Source: Paraburkholderia bryophila
GTDB taxonomy: Bacteria > Pseudomonadota > Gammaproteobacteria > Burkholderiales > Burkholderiaceae
NCBI RefSeq assembly: GCF_013409255.1
Contig: NZ_JACCAS010000001.1
Location: forward strand, 3,534,001 to 3,598,000
Direction: 5' to 3'
DNA length: 64,000 nt
Shown: positions 56,390 to 64,000 of the stretch, piece by piece
Layout of the letters: each line of letters starts with the position of its first letter
Position numbering within the stretch: position 1 is the first letter of the stretch
Notes under the pieces: generated by a model
The model's input: only the letters and a program-made list of their open reading frames with translations
What the model was told of the DNA's origin: nothing
The model's database searches: none
Program-made: the position numbers and the translations under genes

Positions 56390-57148
56390 ATGGAATTGAA
56401 CGACGCGTTAAGAATTCCGCTTGGCGCCTCCGACGTCTGGGAAGCGCTGCAAGACCTCGCGCTGTTGCGCGCCAGCCTCGATAACTGCGAGTCGTTCACG
56501 CGCCTCGCCCACGGCGAATACGAACTGGTGCTGACGGTGCCGCTCGGGCCATTGCGTGCGCGATACGAAGCGCGTGCTCACGTGGCGGGCCAGGATTCGG
56601 GACCGGCGGACGCGCAGCGCCGCACCATCAACTTCAAAGCCCGTGCCGAAGGCATCGGTGCGTTGCGCGGTCAGATCGAAGTGCGTTTGCGCGCGGACGA
56701 AAGCACGCTCGGCGCCGGCAAACAGCGCGGCACGCGAATCGATTACACGATCTGGGCGACCTCGTCCGGACCGCTCGCCGAACTGCCGACGCGCCAGCTC
56801 GAAAACGCGCTGCATCAGTTGGCGGATGATTTCTTCGCCGAATTCGACGCGGTGGTGCGGGCGAAATATGGAGAAGGTCCGAATCGTGCGCGAGGGTCGG
56901 CGGCGCGTCGGCAGCATGTGTTTTTGCGGCCGATCAACCTCGGCGGCATCGCGCGGCGCACGCGTGCGGATCACAACACGCTGACCGGGCGGGCGGCGAG
57001 TGCGTCGCATGGCGCATCGCACGGGGCGTCGCATGGGGTCTCGCGGCATGAGTCCAGTCCACATGCGCTGCCGTATTGGGCCTGGGCGGCGATGATTTTT
57101 CTGGTCGCGTTGTTGTTGTATGTGGCGCGCTGGATTAGCGAGCATTGA
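56390..57148 (+). CDS. CoxG-like SRPBCC protein with C-terminal membrane anchor
   Basis: This 252-residue protein has an SRPBCC/CoxG domain in residues 1-160: MELNDALRIPLGASDVWEALQD, NCESFTRLAHGEYELVLTVPLGPLRARYE and TRQLENALHQLADDFFAEFDAVVRAK. A low-complexity linker with repeated HGAS units and a C-terminal hydrophobic helix (WAAMIFLVALLLYVARW) follow. CoxG recruits CO dehydrogenase to the membrane in CO-oxidising bacteria, but no CO dehydrogenase genes are nearby. Its role here is unknown. Confidence 0.85.
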   Translation: MELNDALRIPLGASDVWEALQDLALLRASLDNCESFTRLAHGEYELVLTVPLGPLRARYEARAHVAGQDSGPADAQRRTINFKARAEGIGALRGQIEVRLRADESTLGAGKQRGTRIDYTIWATSSGPLAELPTRQLENALHQLADDFFAEFDAVVRAKYGEGPNRARGSAARRQHVFLRPINLGGIARRTRADHNTLTGRAASASHGASHGASHGVSRHESSPHALPYWAWAAMIFLVALLLYVARWISEH

Positions 57149-57375
57149 GGGGTGGGTTTTTCGTTTGGGTTGTCGTTTGGGTTGTCGCGCCGACGCGACT
57201 ACGAAATCCAGGCGGCTGACTACGAAACGCCGTTGGCGGCGTGGGGTCTCGCACGTCGCCGGATCTGCGGTCTACCTCTTCACACGCTCCTGCTTCGCGA
57301 TAATCTTCCGGCCTGCTGGAAACGAAGCGAGCACTTTCCGCGATCGGCTTGAGCCGCGTTCAACCTTCCCCGCCT

Positions 57376-58380
57376 TCACGCTCCGCGAAACTCCCGCCGC
57401 CAGGCGGACGGCGACGTGCGAAACGCTTCCGCGAAATGCTGCCGTAACGAAGCGGTCGAACCAAACCCCGCGATCGCCGCGATCGCTTCCACCGATTCAT
57501 CGCTGCTCTCCAGCAGTTGCTGCGCGCGCGCGAGCCGTTGCGCCAGCAGCCACGCGCCGACGGTCGCGCCGGTGGCGAGCCGGAAACGTCGTGTGAAGGT
57601 GCGGCGGCTCATCAACGCACGCGCGGCCAGCGTGTCGAGCGTGTGCGGCGCGTCCAGATTGCCGCTCACCCAATCGAGCAGGCCGGATAGCCGGTCGCCG
57701 CGCACGTTCGGTGGAATCGGCTGCTGGACGTATTGCGCCTGACCGCCTTGCCGATGCGGCGACACCACCAGCCGGCGCGCTACGTAGTTCGCCACTTCCG
57801 CGCCGCACATCTTGCGCAGCACGTGCAGACAACAGTCGAGGCCGGCGGCGGTGCCGGCGGAGGTCAGCACGTTGCCGTCGTCGACGTAGAGCACGTCGGG
57901 GTCGAGCCGAACCCGCGGGTAGCGGCGCGCGAAGTCGTCGGCGCAGGCCCAGTGCGTGGATGCCGGTCGGCCGTCGAGAATGCCGGCGGCAGCCAGCACG
58001 AATGCGCCCAGACATAGTCCGACCAGTTGCGCGCCGCGTGCGTGCGCCGCGCGCAGGGCGGCGAGCAACTCGGCGGGCGGCGTCTCGTCCGGATCGCGCC
58101 AGCTTGGGACGATGATCGTGTCGGCATCGGCGAGCGCTTCGAGTCCATGTGTGACGGCAATCGAGAAGCCGGCGGTCGTGGTGAGCGGGCCGGTTTCGGC
58201 GGCGCAGACGCGAAAATCGAAATCGGGCAGGCCGCCGTCGCTGCGGTCTTCGCCGAATACCACGCAGGGCACGGACAGGTGGAACGGGCTGATGCGGTCG
58301 AACGCGACGACGGCGACGACGTGGCGAGGTGGAGTGGCCGAAGCCGAAGCCAAACCGGACGCGAGAACAGAAACCGCCAT
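57376..58380 (-). CDS. GlxA-type AraC-family regulator with DJ-1/PfpI-like domain
   Basis: This 334-residue protein starts at the ATG at 58380 (a TTG just before it is an alternative). The N-terminal half is PfpI/DJ-1-like: VVAVVAFDRISPFHLSVPCVVFGED, and GAQLVGLCLGAFVLAAAGILDGRPASTHW with the nucleophile-elbow Cys. The C-terminal half has two AraC helix-turn-helix motifs (DTLAARALMSRRTFTRRF, and EAIAAIAGFGSTASLRQHF). It is divergent from an isochorismatase-family hydrolase, which it probably controls. Confidence 0.93.
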   Translation of the reverse strand: MAVSVLASGLASASATPPRHVVAVVAFDRISPFHLSVPCVVFGEDRSDGGLPDFDFRVCAAETGPLTTTAGFSIAVTHGLEALADADTIIVPSWRDPDETPPAELLAALRAAHARGAQLVGLCLGAFVLAAAGILDGRPASTHWACADDFARRYPRVRLDPDVLYVDDGNVLTSAGTAAGLDCCLHVLRKMCGAEVANYVARRLVVSPHRQGGQAQYVQQPIPPNVRGDRLSGLLDWVSGNLDAPHTLDTLAARALMSRRTFTRRFRLATGATVGAWLLAQRLARAQQLLESSDESVEAIAAIAGFGSTASLRQHFAEAFRTSPSAWRREFRGA

Positions 58381-58566
58381 CAATCACCTCGAAAATTCGA
58401 CAATGGCCCGATTCTATCGATTCCTGTCATCCGGGTCACTGTCATGAAACACCCCGCCGACCAACAATGCAGTCATCGCCGCCACTCATGAAGCACCGCC
58501 CACCCGGGCAGGCGCCAGCGGTGCGAATAATTGAACCCCCGAACCCTTTCCGACAGGAGTCTTGCC

Positions 58567-59199
58567 ATGACCACACCACGCCGTGCGCTGATCGTTATCG
58601 ACGTGCAGAACGAATACGTGACCGGCGATCTGCCGATCGAATATCCGGACGTGCAGACCTCGCTCGCCAACGTCGGCCGTGCGATGGATGCGGCCCGCGC
58701 CGCCGACATCCCGGTCGTGGTCGTCCAGCACTTGTCGGCGGCGACCTCGCCGCTGTTCGCCCGCGGTAGCGGCGGGGCGGAACTGCATCCGGTGGTGGCC
58801 TCGCGGGCTCGCGATCACCTCGTGGAGAAGTCGATGGCGAGCGCGTTCACCGGGACCGACCTCGCCGACTGGCTGGCCGCGCGGCAGATCGATACGCTGA
58901 CGATCGTCGGATACATGACGCATAACTGCGATGCGTCGACGATCAACCATGCGGTCCACGCCGGTCTGGCCGTCGAATTCCTGGAAGACGCGACCGGCTC
59001 GGTGCCGTACGAAAACAGCGCGGGTTTTGCCAGCGCGAAGGACATTCACCACGCGTTCAGCGTGGTGTTGCAGTCGACGTTCGCGGCAGTGGCGAGCACG
59101 GACGCGTGGCTCGCGGCAGTGAAGAACGGCACGCTGCTGGAGAAAGGCGATATCTATTCGTCGAACCAGAAGGCGCGGGCGCGCCGCAACGCGGCGTAA
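58567..59199 (+). CDS. Isochorismatase-family cysteine hydrolase
   Basis: This 210-residue protein starts at the ATG at 58567 with CAGGAG upstream. The triad of the family is visible: Asp in ALIVIDVQNEYVTGD, Lys in HLVEKSMASAFTGTDL, and Cys in IVGYMTHNCDASTINHA. It hydrolyses isochorismate-like or amide substrates (nicotinamidase-type); the exact substrate is not inferable. It is divergent from the GlxA-type regulator with a 186-bp shared region and ends at a bidirectional terminator. Confidence 0.93.
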   Translation: MTTPRRALIVIDVQNEYVTGDLPIEYPDVQTSLANVGRAMDAARAADIPVVVVQHLSAATSPLFARGSGGAELHPVVASRARDHLVEKSMASAFTGTDLADWLAARQIDTLTIVGYMTHNCDASTINHAVHAGLAVEFLEDATGSVPYENSAGFASAKDIHHAFSVVLQSTFAAVASTDAWLAAVKNGTLLEKGDIYSSNQKARARRNAA

Positions 59200-59211
59200 G
59201 CAGGCGGGCGT

Positions 59212-59249
59212 AAAAAAGCGGCCGGGTTTGCTCACCCGTCCGCTTTTTT
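59212..59249. terminator. Bidirectional terminator between isochorismatase-family and tetR genes
   Basis: AAAAAAGCGG pairs with CCGCTTTTTT, extended by CGGGT/ACCCG with single-base offsets. It lies between convergent genes. Confidence 0.85.
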
Positions 59250-59299
59250 GCATCGCCCGTTACGCGCTTCTTAATTAGCGAGCTGGCCCATCCGCCAAC

Positions 59300-59968
59300 T
59301 TACCTGGCTGACTCGTCCGCCAACCCTTCCACCGGGGTCTTCAACAACGCCGGACTCATCCGCAACGCGTCGAACATGCCATCCACCATGCGCTGCGCGT
59401 AAGCACCGAAATCCGTCGCGTCGGGCAGGAACAGCATGTCGCGCAACGACCCGCTGACGAACGCATGCACCATCGCCGCCGCGAGGCGCGTATCGAGTTC
59501 CGCCGGCATTTGTCCTTTGGAGATCGCGTTGCGCAGACCCCCTTCGATTTTCATCAGCCCTTCGCGCATGTTGGTCTGATAGCGGATCCGCACCGGGCCC
59601 ATGTCCTCGACCAGCTCGCATTTCAGGAACAGGATGTCGAACACGCGACGGCGGTGTGGGTCGTTGGCGGTGTCGCGCAGGCAGACCACGCAGATTTCCA
59701 TCAGACGGCCAAGCGGATCGGGCTCGTTGGGGTCCAGCGACGCGGCTTTGAGTTCGTCCAGCGGCAGCAGCACGCGGTCGAACATTTCAGTAAACAGATC
59801 GCTCTTATGCGCGAAGTGCCAGTAGATCGCGCCGCGCGTGACGCCCGCCGCCTGCGCAATGTCGGCCAGCGACGTGCGCGATACGCCCTTCTCGAAAAAG
59901 ACCCGCTCGGCTGCGTCGAGAATGCTGGTGCGCGTCTCAAGCGCCTCTTCTTTGGTTCTTCTGACCAT
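59300..59968 (-). CDS. bpeR: TetR-family repressor of RND efflux (BpeR/AcrR-like)
   Basis: This 222-residue protein starts at the ATG at 59968 (VRRTKEEALETRTSILDAA). The TetR helix-turn-helix is clear: GVSRTSLADIAQAAGVTRGAIYWHFAHKSDLF, the AcrR-type sequence. The C-terminal ligand domain is of normal length. It is divergent from bpeAB, with an AcrR-like operator between them, so it should repress the pump until a substrate binds. Upstream in-frame codons to 60100 are not family-like. The bpeR name follows the B. pseudomallei locus by position and similarity. Confidence 0.92.
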   Translation of the reverse strand: MVRRTKEEALETRTSILDAAERVFFEKGVSRTSLADIAQAAGVTRGAIYWHFAHKSDLFTEMFDRVLLPLDELKAASLDPNEPDPLGRLMEICVVCLRDTANDPHRRRVFDILFLKCELVEDMGPVRIRYQTNMREGLMKIEGGLRNAISKGQMPAELDTRLAAAMVHAFVSGSLRDMLFLPDATDFGAYAQRMVDGMFDALRMSPALLKTPVEGLADESAR

Positions 59969-60397
59969 ATTCGTGTGACTCGCCGTGATTGTGGGGTTTT
60001 CCCGAGGGCTATTAAGTCCGTGGGATGACAATCTGTCTGCCGTTAAGCGAATTGCGAAGCGTTCCTGCAGGCCCCCCGCCCACAAGAGAAGTAAACGCAC
60101 TTATACATGCATTCGTGAATGTATATATAATAGCATCCCACGATCGGATAGCCCAAGCCGTGACGACCGGTTAATATCCGTCACTGTTGCCTTTCAAAAC
60201 GCTCTTGCGCCGTGCCTGGATGGGCGGCGCCGTGCGGCATTTCCCAGGTATGGCGCATTTTGCTCAGGGTGCCCAGCAGCTTCGGTTTGCATTCACGGGC
60301 TTTCGGTCAAGCGTCGCAAGACGCATGTGTGCGCTGTCGTCCCCGGGGTAGGGATGCGCGCACTTTTTCATTCTCAGTCTTTGACAGAGGTCGCTCC
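59969..60397. other. bpeR-bpeA intergenic regulatory region
   Basis: This 429-bp interval holds the palindromic operator at 60101-60130 and an overlapping TATAAT at 60126-60131. The remaining 260 bp before bpeA look like an untranslated leader; a longer in-frame ORF from 60212 is not family-like. Confidence 0.65.
60101..60130. promoter_or_regulatory. AcrR-like palindromic operator overlapping a consensus -10
   Basis: An imperfect palindrome centred on CATTC-GT-GAATG, with 12 of 15 base pairs complementary. Its core ACATGCATTCGTGAATGTAT resembles the AcrR operator upstream of E. coli acrAB as I recall it. A perfect TATAAT (60126-60131) overlaps its right edge, so binding would block a rightward promoter. 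Confidence 0.8.
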
Positions 60398-61630
60398 ATG
60401 CGCGTCGAACGGGTTCCATTCCGCTTAATCAGTGCCGCGACGGCTGCCGTATTGCTGGCAGCGTGCGGACCAAAACAATCTGCCCCGCCGCAACAAACGC
60501 CCGAAGTGGGCGTCATCACCGTTCAACCGACTTCGGTACCCGTCGTCACCGAGCTGCCCGGCCGCACCAGCGCCTTCCTCGTCGCGCAAGTGCGCGCACG
60601 GGTCGACGGCATCGTGCTGCGCCGCGAGTTCACGGAAGGCGGCGAGGTCAAGGCGGGTCAGCGTCTGTACAAGATCGATCCGGCGCCGTACATCGCCACG
60701 TTGAACAATGCGAAGGCCACGCTGGCCAAGGCGCAAGCCAACCTCGTATCGACCACCGCGCAAGCTAACCGCTACAAGGTGCTGGTGGCCGCGAACGCAG
60801 TCAGCAAGCAGGACTACGACAACGCGGTCGCCTCGGAAGGCCAGGCAGCGGCGGACGTCGCCGCCGGCAAGGCAGCGGTCGACACGGCGCAGATCAATCT
60901 CGGCTATACGGACGTGACCTCGCCGGTGAGCGGCCAGATCGGCGTGTCGCAAGTCACGCCGGGCGCGTATGTGCAGGCGAGCGCCGCCACGCTGCTGGCT
61001 ACCGTCCAGCAACTCGATCCGGTCTATGTGGACTTGACGCAATCGAGCCTCGACGGTCTGAAGCTGCGCCGCGAAGTGCAAGAGGGCAAGCTGAAGACGA
61101 GCGGCCCGGACGCTGCCAAGGTCTCGCTGATTCTCGAAGACGGCCGCACGTATTCGGAAAAGGGCAAGCTGCAGTTCACCGACGTCACGGTCGACCAGAG
61201 CACCGGCTCGGTCACGGTGCGCGCGCTCTTCAAGAACGCGGACAAGGTGTTGCTGCCGGGCATGTTCGTGCGCGCGCGGATCGAAGAAGGCGTCAACGAT
61301 AACGCGCTGGTGGTGCCGCAGGTCGGCGTCACGCATGACCAGAAGGGTCAGCCGACCGCGCTGGTCGTCGGCGACGACAACAAGGTCGCGTTGCGTCAGC
61401 TCGTCACGTCGGGCACGTACGGTTCGAACTGGGTGGTCGAAGGTGGCCTGAAGGCTGGGGACCGCGTGATCGTCGCGGGCACCGAGAAGGCGCGTCCGGG
61501 TCAGCAGGTCAAGCCGGTTGCCGCGCAACTTCCCGCCACACCCGCTTCCGACGCATCCGCTCAGGGTGCGCCGGCCGCCAGCGGTGCTGCACAGACGGCT
61601 CAACCCGCCTCTGCGGCATCGGGCGCGTAA
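60398..61630 (+). CDS. bpeA: RND efflux periplasmic adaptor (membrane fusion) lipoprotein
   Basis: This 410-residue protein starts at the ATG at 60398. The lipobox AVLLAACG has its Cys near residue 24. A lipoyl-type domain holds VRARVDGIVLRREFTEGGEVKAGQRLYKID and YTDVTSPVSGQIGVS. An alpha-hairpin (ATLAKAQANLVSTTAQANRYKVL) and beta-barrel segments follow, with a Pro/Ala/Ser-rich tail. AcrA-type adaptors bridge the inner-membrane RND pump and an outer-membrane channel. The pump gene follows after 18 bp. The best named match is BpeA of the BpeAB-OprB system. Confidence 0.94.
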   Translation: MRVERVPFRLISAATAAVLLAACGPKQSAPPQQTPEVGVITVQPTSVPVVTELPGRTSAFLVAQVRARVDGIVLRREFTEGGEVKAGQRLYKIDPAPYIATLNNAKATLAKAQANLVSTTAQANRYKVLVAANAVSKQDYDNAVASEGQAAADVAAGKAAVDTAQINLGYTDVTSPVSGQIGVSQVTPGAYVQASAATLLATVQQLDPVYVDLTQSSLDGLKLRREVQEGKLKTSGPDAAKVSLILEDGRTYSEKGKLQFTDVTVDQSTGSVTVRALFKNADKVLLPGMFVRARIEEGVNDNALVVPQVGVTHDQKGQPTALVVGDDNKVALRQLVTSGTYGSNWVVEGGLKAGDRVIVAGTEKARPGQQVKPVAAQLPATPASDASAQGAPAASGAAQTAQPASAASGA

Positions 61631-61648
61631 TAACAGGGAGCCCGCCTC

Positions 61649-64000
61649 ATGGCAAAGTTCTTTATTGATCGCCCAATTTTTGCATGGGTGATCGCCATTA
61701 TTCTGATGCTCGCGGGTATCGCGTCGGTCTTCACGTTGCCGATCGCGCAGTACCCGACGATCGCGCCGCCGGCCGTGCAGATCAGCGCAACGTACCCGGG
61801 CGCCTCGGCGAAGACGGTGGAAAACACCGTCACGCAGGTGATCGAGCAGCAGATGAGTGGTCTCGACCATTTGCTGTACCTGTCGTCCACGTCGGACGAC
61901 TCGGGTACGGCAACCATCACGCTGACGTTCGCGGCCGGCACCAATCCTGACATTGCGCAGGTGCAGGTGCAGAACAAGCTGCAACTGGCCACGCCGCTGC
62001 TGCCGCAAGCCGTGCAGCAGTTGGGCACCAAGGTCACGAAGTCGAGCAGCAGCTTCCTGATGGTCCTCGCGTTCAACTCCGAAGACGGCAGTATGAACAA
62101 GTACGACCTGGCGAACTACGTCGCGTCGAACATCGAAGATCCGCTCAGCCGGATCGACGGCGTGGGTACCGTGACGCTGTTCGGCTCGCAGTACGCCATG
62201 CGGATCTGGCTGGACGCGAACAAGCTCACCAACTTCGGCTTGACGCCGGTGGACGTGCAAACCGCGTTGACGGCCCAGAACGTGCAGGTCGCGGGCGGTT
62301 CGCTCGGCGGCACGCCGTCGGTGCCGGGTCAGGTGCTGCAGGCCACCATCACGGAAGCCACGCTGCTGAATACGCCTGAACAGTTCGGCAACGTGCTGCT
62401 GAAGGTGAACCCTGACGGCTCGCGAGTCCGTATCAAAGATGTGGCCCGCATCGAGCTGGGTGGCGAAAACTACAACTTCGACACCAAGTACAACGGCCAG
62501 CCGACGGCAGGCTTCGGTATTCAGCTCGCGACCGGCGCTAACGCGCTGGCCACCGCCAAGGCCGTCCGCGCGAAGATCGACGACCTGTCGAAGTACTTCC
62601 CGCACGGCCTGGTCGTGAAGTATCCGTACGACACCACGCCGTTCGTGCGCCTGTCGATCGAAGAAGTGGTCAAGACGCTGCTCGAAGGTATCGTGCTGGT
62701 GTTCCTGGTCATGTACCTGTTCCTGCAGAACCTGCGCGCCACGCTGATCCCGACGATCGCCGTGCCGGTGGTGCTGTTGGGCACGTTCGCGGTCATGGGT
62801 CTGGTGGGTTTCTCGATCAACACGCTGTCCATGTTCGGGCTCGTGCTGGCCATTGGCTTGCTGGTGGACGATGCGATCGTGGTGGTGGAAAACGTCGAGC
62901 GGGTCATGCAGGAGGAGGGCTTATCGCCTCGAGACGCGACCCGCAAGGCGATGGACCAGATTACCGGCGCGCTGGTCGGCGTGGCGCTCGTGCTGTCGGC
63001 GGTGTTCGTGCCGGTGGCGTTCTCGGGCGGCTCGGTCGGCGCGATTTACCGGCAGTTCTCGCTGACCATCGTGGCGGCCATGGTGCTGTCCGTGCTGGTT
63101 GCGTTGATTCTGACACCGGCGCTGTGCGCGACGATTCTCAAGCCGGTCGAAAAGGGTCACCAGGAACGCACCACCGGCTTCTTCGGCTGGTTCAACCGCA
63201 ACTTCAACAAGAGCCGCGACAAGTATCACTCGGGCGTGCACCACGTGATCAAGCGCTCGGGCCGTTGGCTGATCATCTATATGGTGGTGATCTTCGCGGT
63301 CGGCCTGCTGTTCGTGAAGCTGCCGAAGTCGTTCCTGCCTGACGAAGACCAGGGCACGATGTTCGTGCTGGTGCAAACGCCGTCGGGCTCGACGCAGGAA
63401 ACCACGGCGCGCGCGCTGAAGGACGTGTCGGACTACCTGTTGAATACCGAGAAGGACATCGTCGAATCGACCTTCACGGTGAACGGCTTCAGCTTCGCCG
63501 GTCGCGGTCAGAACGCGGGTCTCGTGTTCGTGCGGATGAAGGACTACTCGGTGCGTCAGCATACGGACCAGAAGGTGCAGTCGCTGGTCGGCCGTCTGTT
63601 CATGCATTTCGGCGGCTACAAGAATGCGCTGGTGTATCCGGTGAATCCGCCGTCGATTCCTGAACTCGGCACCGCTGCGGGCTTCGACTTCGAACTGCAG
63701 GATCGCGCGGGTATCGGCCACGACAAGCTGATGCAAGCACGCAATATGCTGCTCGGCATGGCGGCGAAAGATCCGACGCTGGCCCAGGTGCGTCCGAACG
63801 GCCTGAACGATACGCCGCAGTTCAAGGTGGATATCGATCACGAGAAGGCTTCGGCGCTCGGCGTGTCGCTGTCGACGATCGACCAGACGTTCTCGATCGC
63901 ATGGGCATCGCAGTACGTGAACAACTTCCTCGATACCGACGGCCGGATCAAGAAGGTGTATCTGCAAGGCGACGCACCGTTCCGCATGACCCCGGAAGAC
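61649..64000 (+). CDS. bpeB: RND (HAE1) multidrug efflux pump, 3' end outside the window
   Basis: 784 codons are visible without a stop; full members have about 1050 residues. Start ATG at 61649 ([19 protein letters not shown]) with CAGGGAG about ten bases upstream. Family markers: [25 protein letters not shown], the TM4 proton-relay region [22 protein letters not shown] with adjacent Asp residues, and [13 protein letters not shown]. It exports drugs, and possibly quorum-sensing acyl-homoserine lactones in BpeAB homologues, across the envelope with bpeA. An outer-membrane channel gene is expected beyond the window. Confidence 0.95.
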   Translation, partial: MAKFFIDRPIFAWVIAIILMLAGIASVFTLPIAQYPTIAPPAVQISATYPGASAKTVENTVTQVIEQQMSGLDHLLYLSSTSDDSGTATITLTFAAGTNPDIAQVQVQNKLQLATPLLPQAVQQLGTKVTKSSSSFLMVLAFNSEDGSMNKYDLANYVASNIEDPLSRIDGVGTVTLFGSQYAMRIWLDANKLTNFGLTPVDVQTALTAQNVQVAGGSLGGTPSVPGQVLQATITEATLLNTPEQFGNVLLKVNPDGSRVRIKDVARIELGGENYNFDTKYNGQPTAGFGIQLATGANALATAKAVRAKIDDLSKYFPHGLVVKYPYDTTPFVRLSIEEVVKTLLEGIVLVFLVMYLFLQNLRATLIPTIAVPVVLLGTFAVMGLVGFSINTLSMFGLVLAIGLLVDDAIVVVENVERVMQEEGLSPRDATRKAMDQITGALVGVALVLSAVFVPVAFSGGSVGAIYRQFSLTIVAAMVLSVLVALILTPALCATILKPVEKGHQERTTGFFGWFNRNFNKSRDKYHSGVHHVIKRSGRWLIIYMVVIFAVGLLFVKLPKSFLPDEDQGTMFVLVQTPSGSTQETTARALKDVSDYLLNTEKDIVESTFTVNGFSFAGRGQNAGLVFVRMKDYSVRQHTDQKVQSLVGRLFMHFGGYKNALVYPVNPPSIPELGTAAGFDFELQDRAGIGHDKLMQARNMLLGMAAKDPTLAQVRPNGLNDTPQFKVDIDHEKASALGVSLSTIDQTFSIAWASQYVNNFLDTDGRIKKVYLQGDAPFRMTPED

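Overview
The window is a stretch of high-GC (roughly 64%) beta-proteobacterial chromosome. Protein content and gene order point to Burkholderia sensu lato, most likely Paraburkholderia: recA-recX-DUF2889-sucCD-terC; pgk-pyk-fba-purC-purE-purK-sua5; ilvE-zinc finger-waaF; and a BpeR/BpeAB-type RND efflux locus. This is a core-chromosome assignment made from protein resemblance and synteny recalled from the genus; no database search was run.

Layout. 1-4.8 kb: drug-efflux MFS (runs off the left edge) divergent from a MarR regulator, a secreted TAP-type hydrolase and a LysR regulator. 4.9-9.7 kb: an exported phospho-ester module (lipoprotein phosphodiesterase with a LamG-like tail, small lipoprotein, Tat-exported phospholipase C), closed by a strong terminator. 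9.9-13.2 kb: chemoreceptor, small exported protein, a MazEF toxin-antitoxin pair and tRNA-Met(CAT). 13.3-17.5 kb: MHS-family transporter and a TctDE-like two-component system. 17.7-23.5 kb: recA (with SOS box), recX, DUF2889, sucC, sucD, terC. 23.6-26.2 kb: type IV pilin with its PglL-type O-glycosyltransferase.

26.3-29.4 kb is the clearest accessory segment. A 90-bp repeat, the last 30 codons of moaC, brackets a 3.1-kb element. The element holds only a class II Fic (AMPylase-type) protein with an unrecognised C-terminal domain and a decayed tyrosine integrase. The element reads as a fossil mini-island inserted in the 3' end of moaC, supplying a new gene end so that moaC stays intact.

29.3-38 kb: moaC, a BepA-like M48 protease, YheT-type hydrolase with a small partner, NTF2-like protein, waaF, zinc-finger protein, ilvE, azlCD. 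38-46.7 kb: glycolysis and purine genes (pgk, pyk, fba, purC, purE, purK) and a Sua5-type tRNA-modification enzyme. 46.8-55.8 kb is envelope-themed: GDSL lipoprotein, sterol-desaturase-family enzyme, PBP4-like dacB, a PmrAB/QseBC-like two-component system, and a DegP protease whose upstream region carries two CTTAA-type direct-repeat boxes, suggesting control by the adjacent regulator. 55.9-59.2 kb: DUF427 protein, membrane-anchored CoxG-like protein, and a GlxA-type regulator divergent from an isochorismatase-family hydrolase. 59.3-64 kb: TetR repressor (BpeR/AcrR type), a near-palindromic AcrR-like operator overlapping a consensus -10, and the RND genes bpeA and bpeB (bpeB runs off the right edge).

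No rRNA, CRISPR array, intact insertion sequence or prophage was seen. Most long ORFs antisense to the listed genes are GC-driven shadows.
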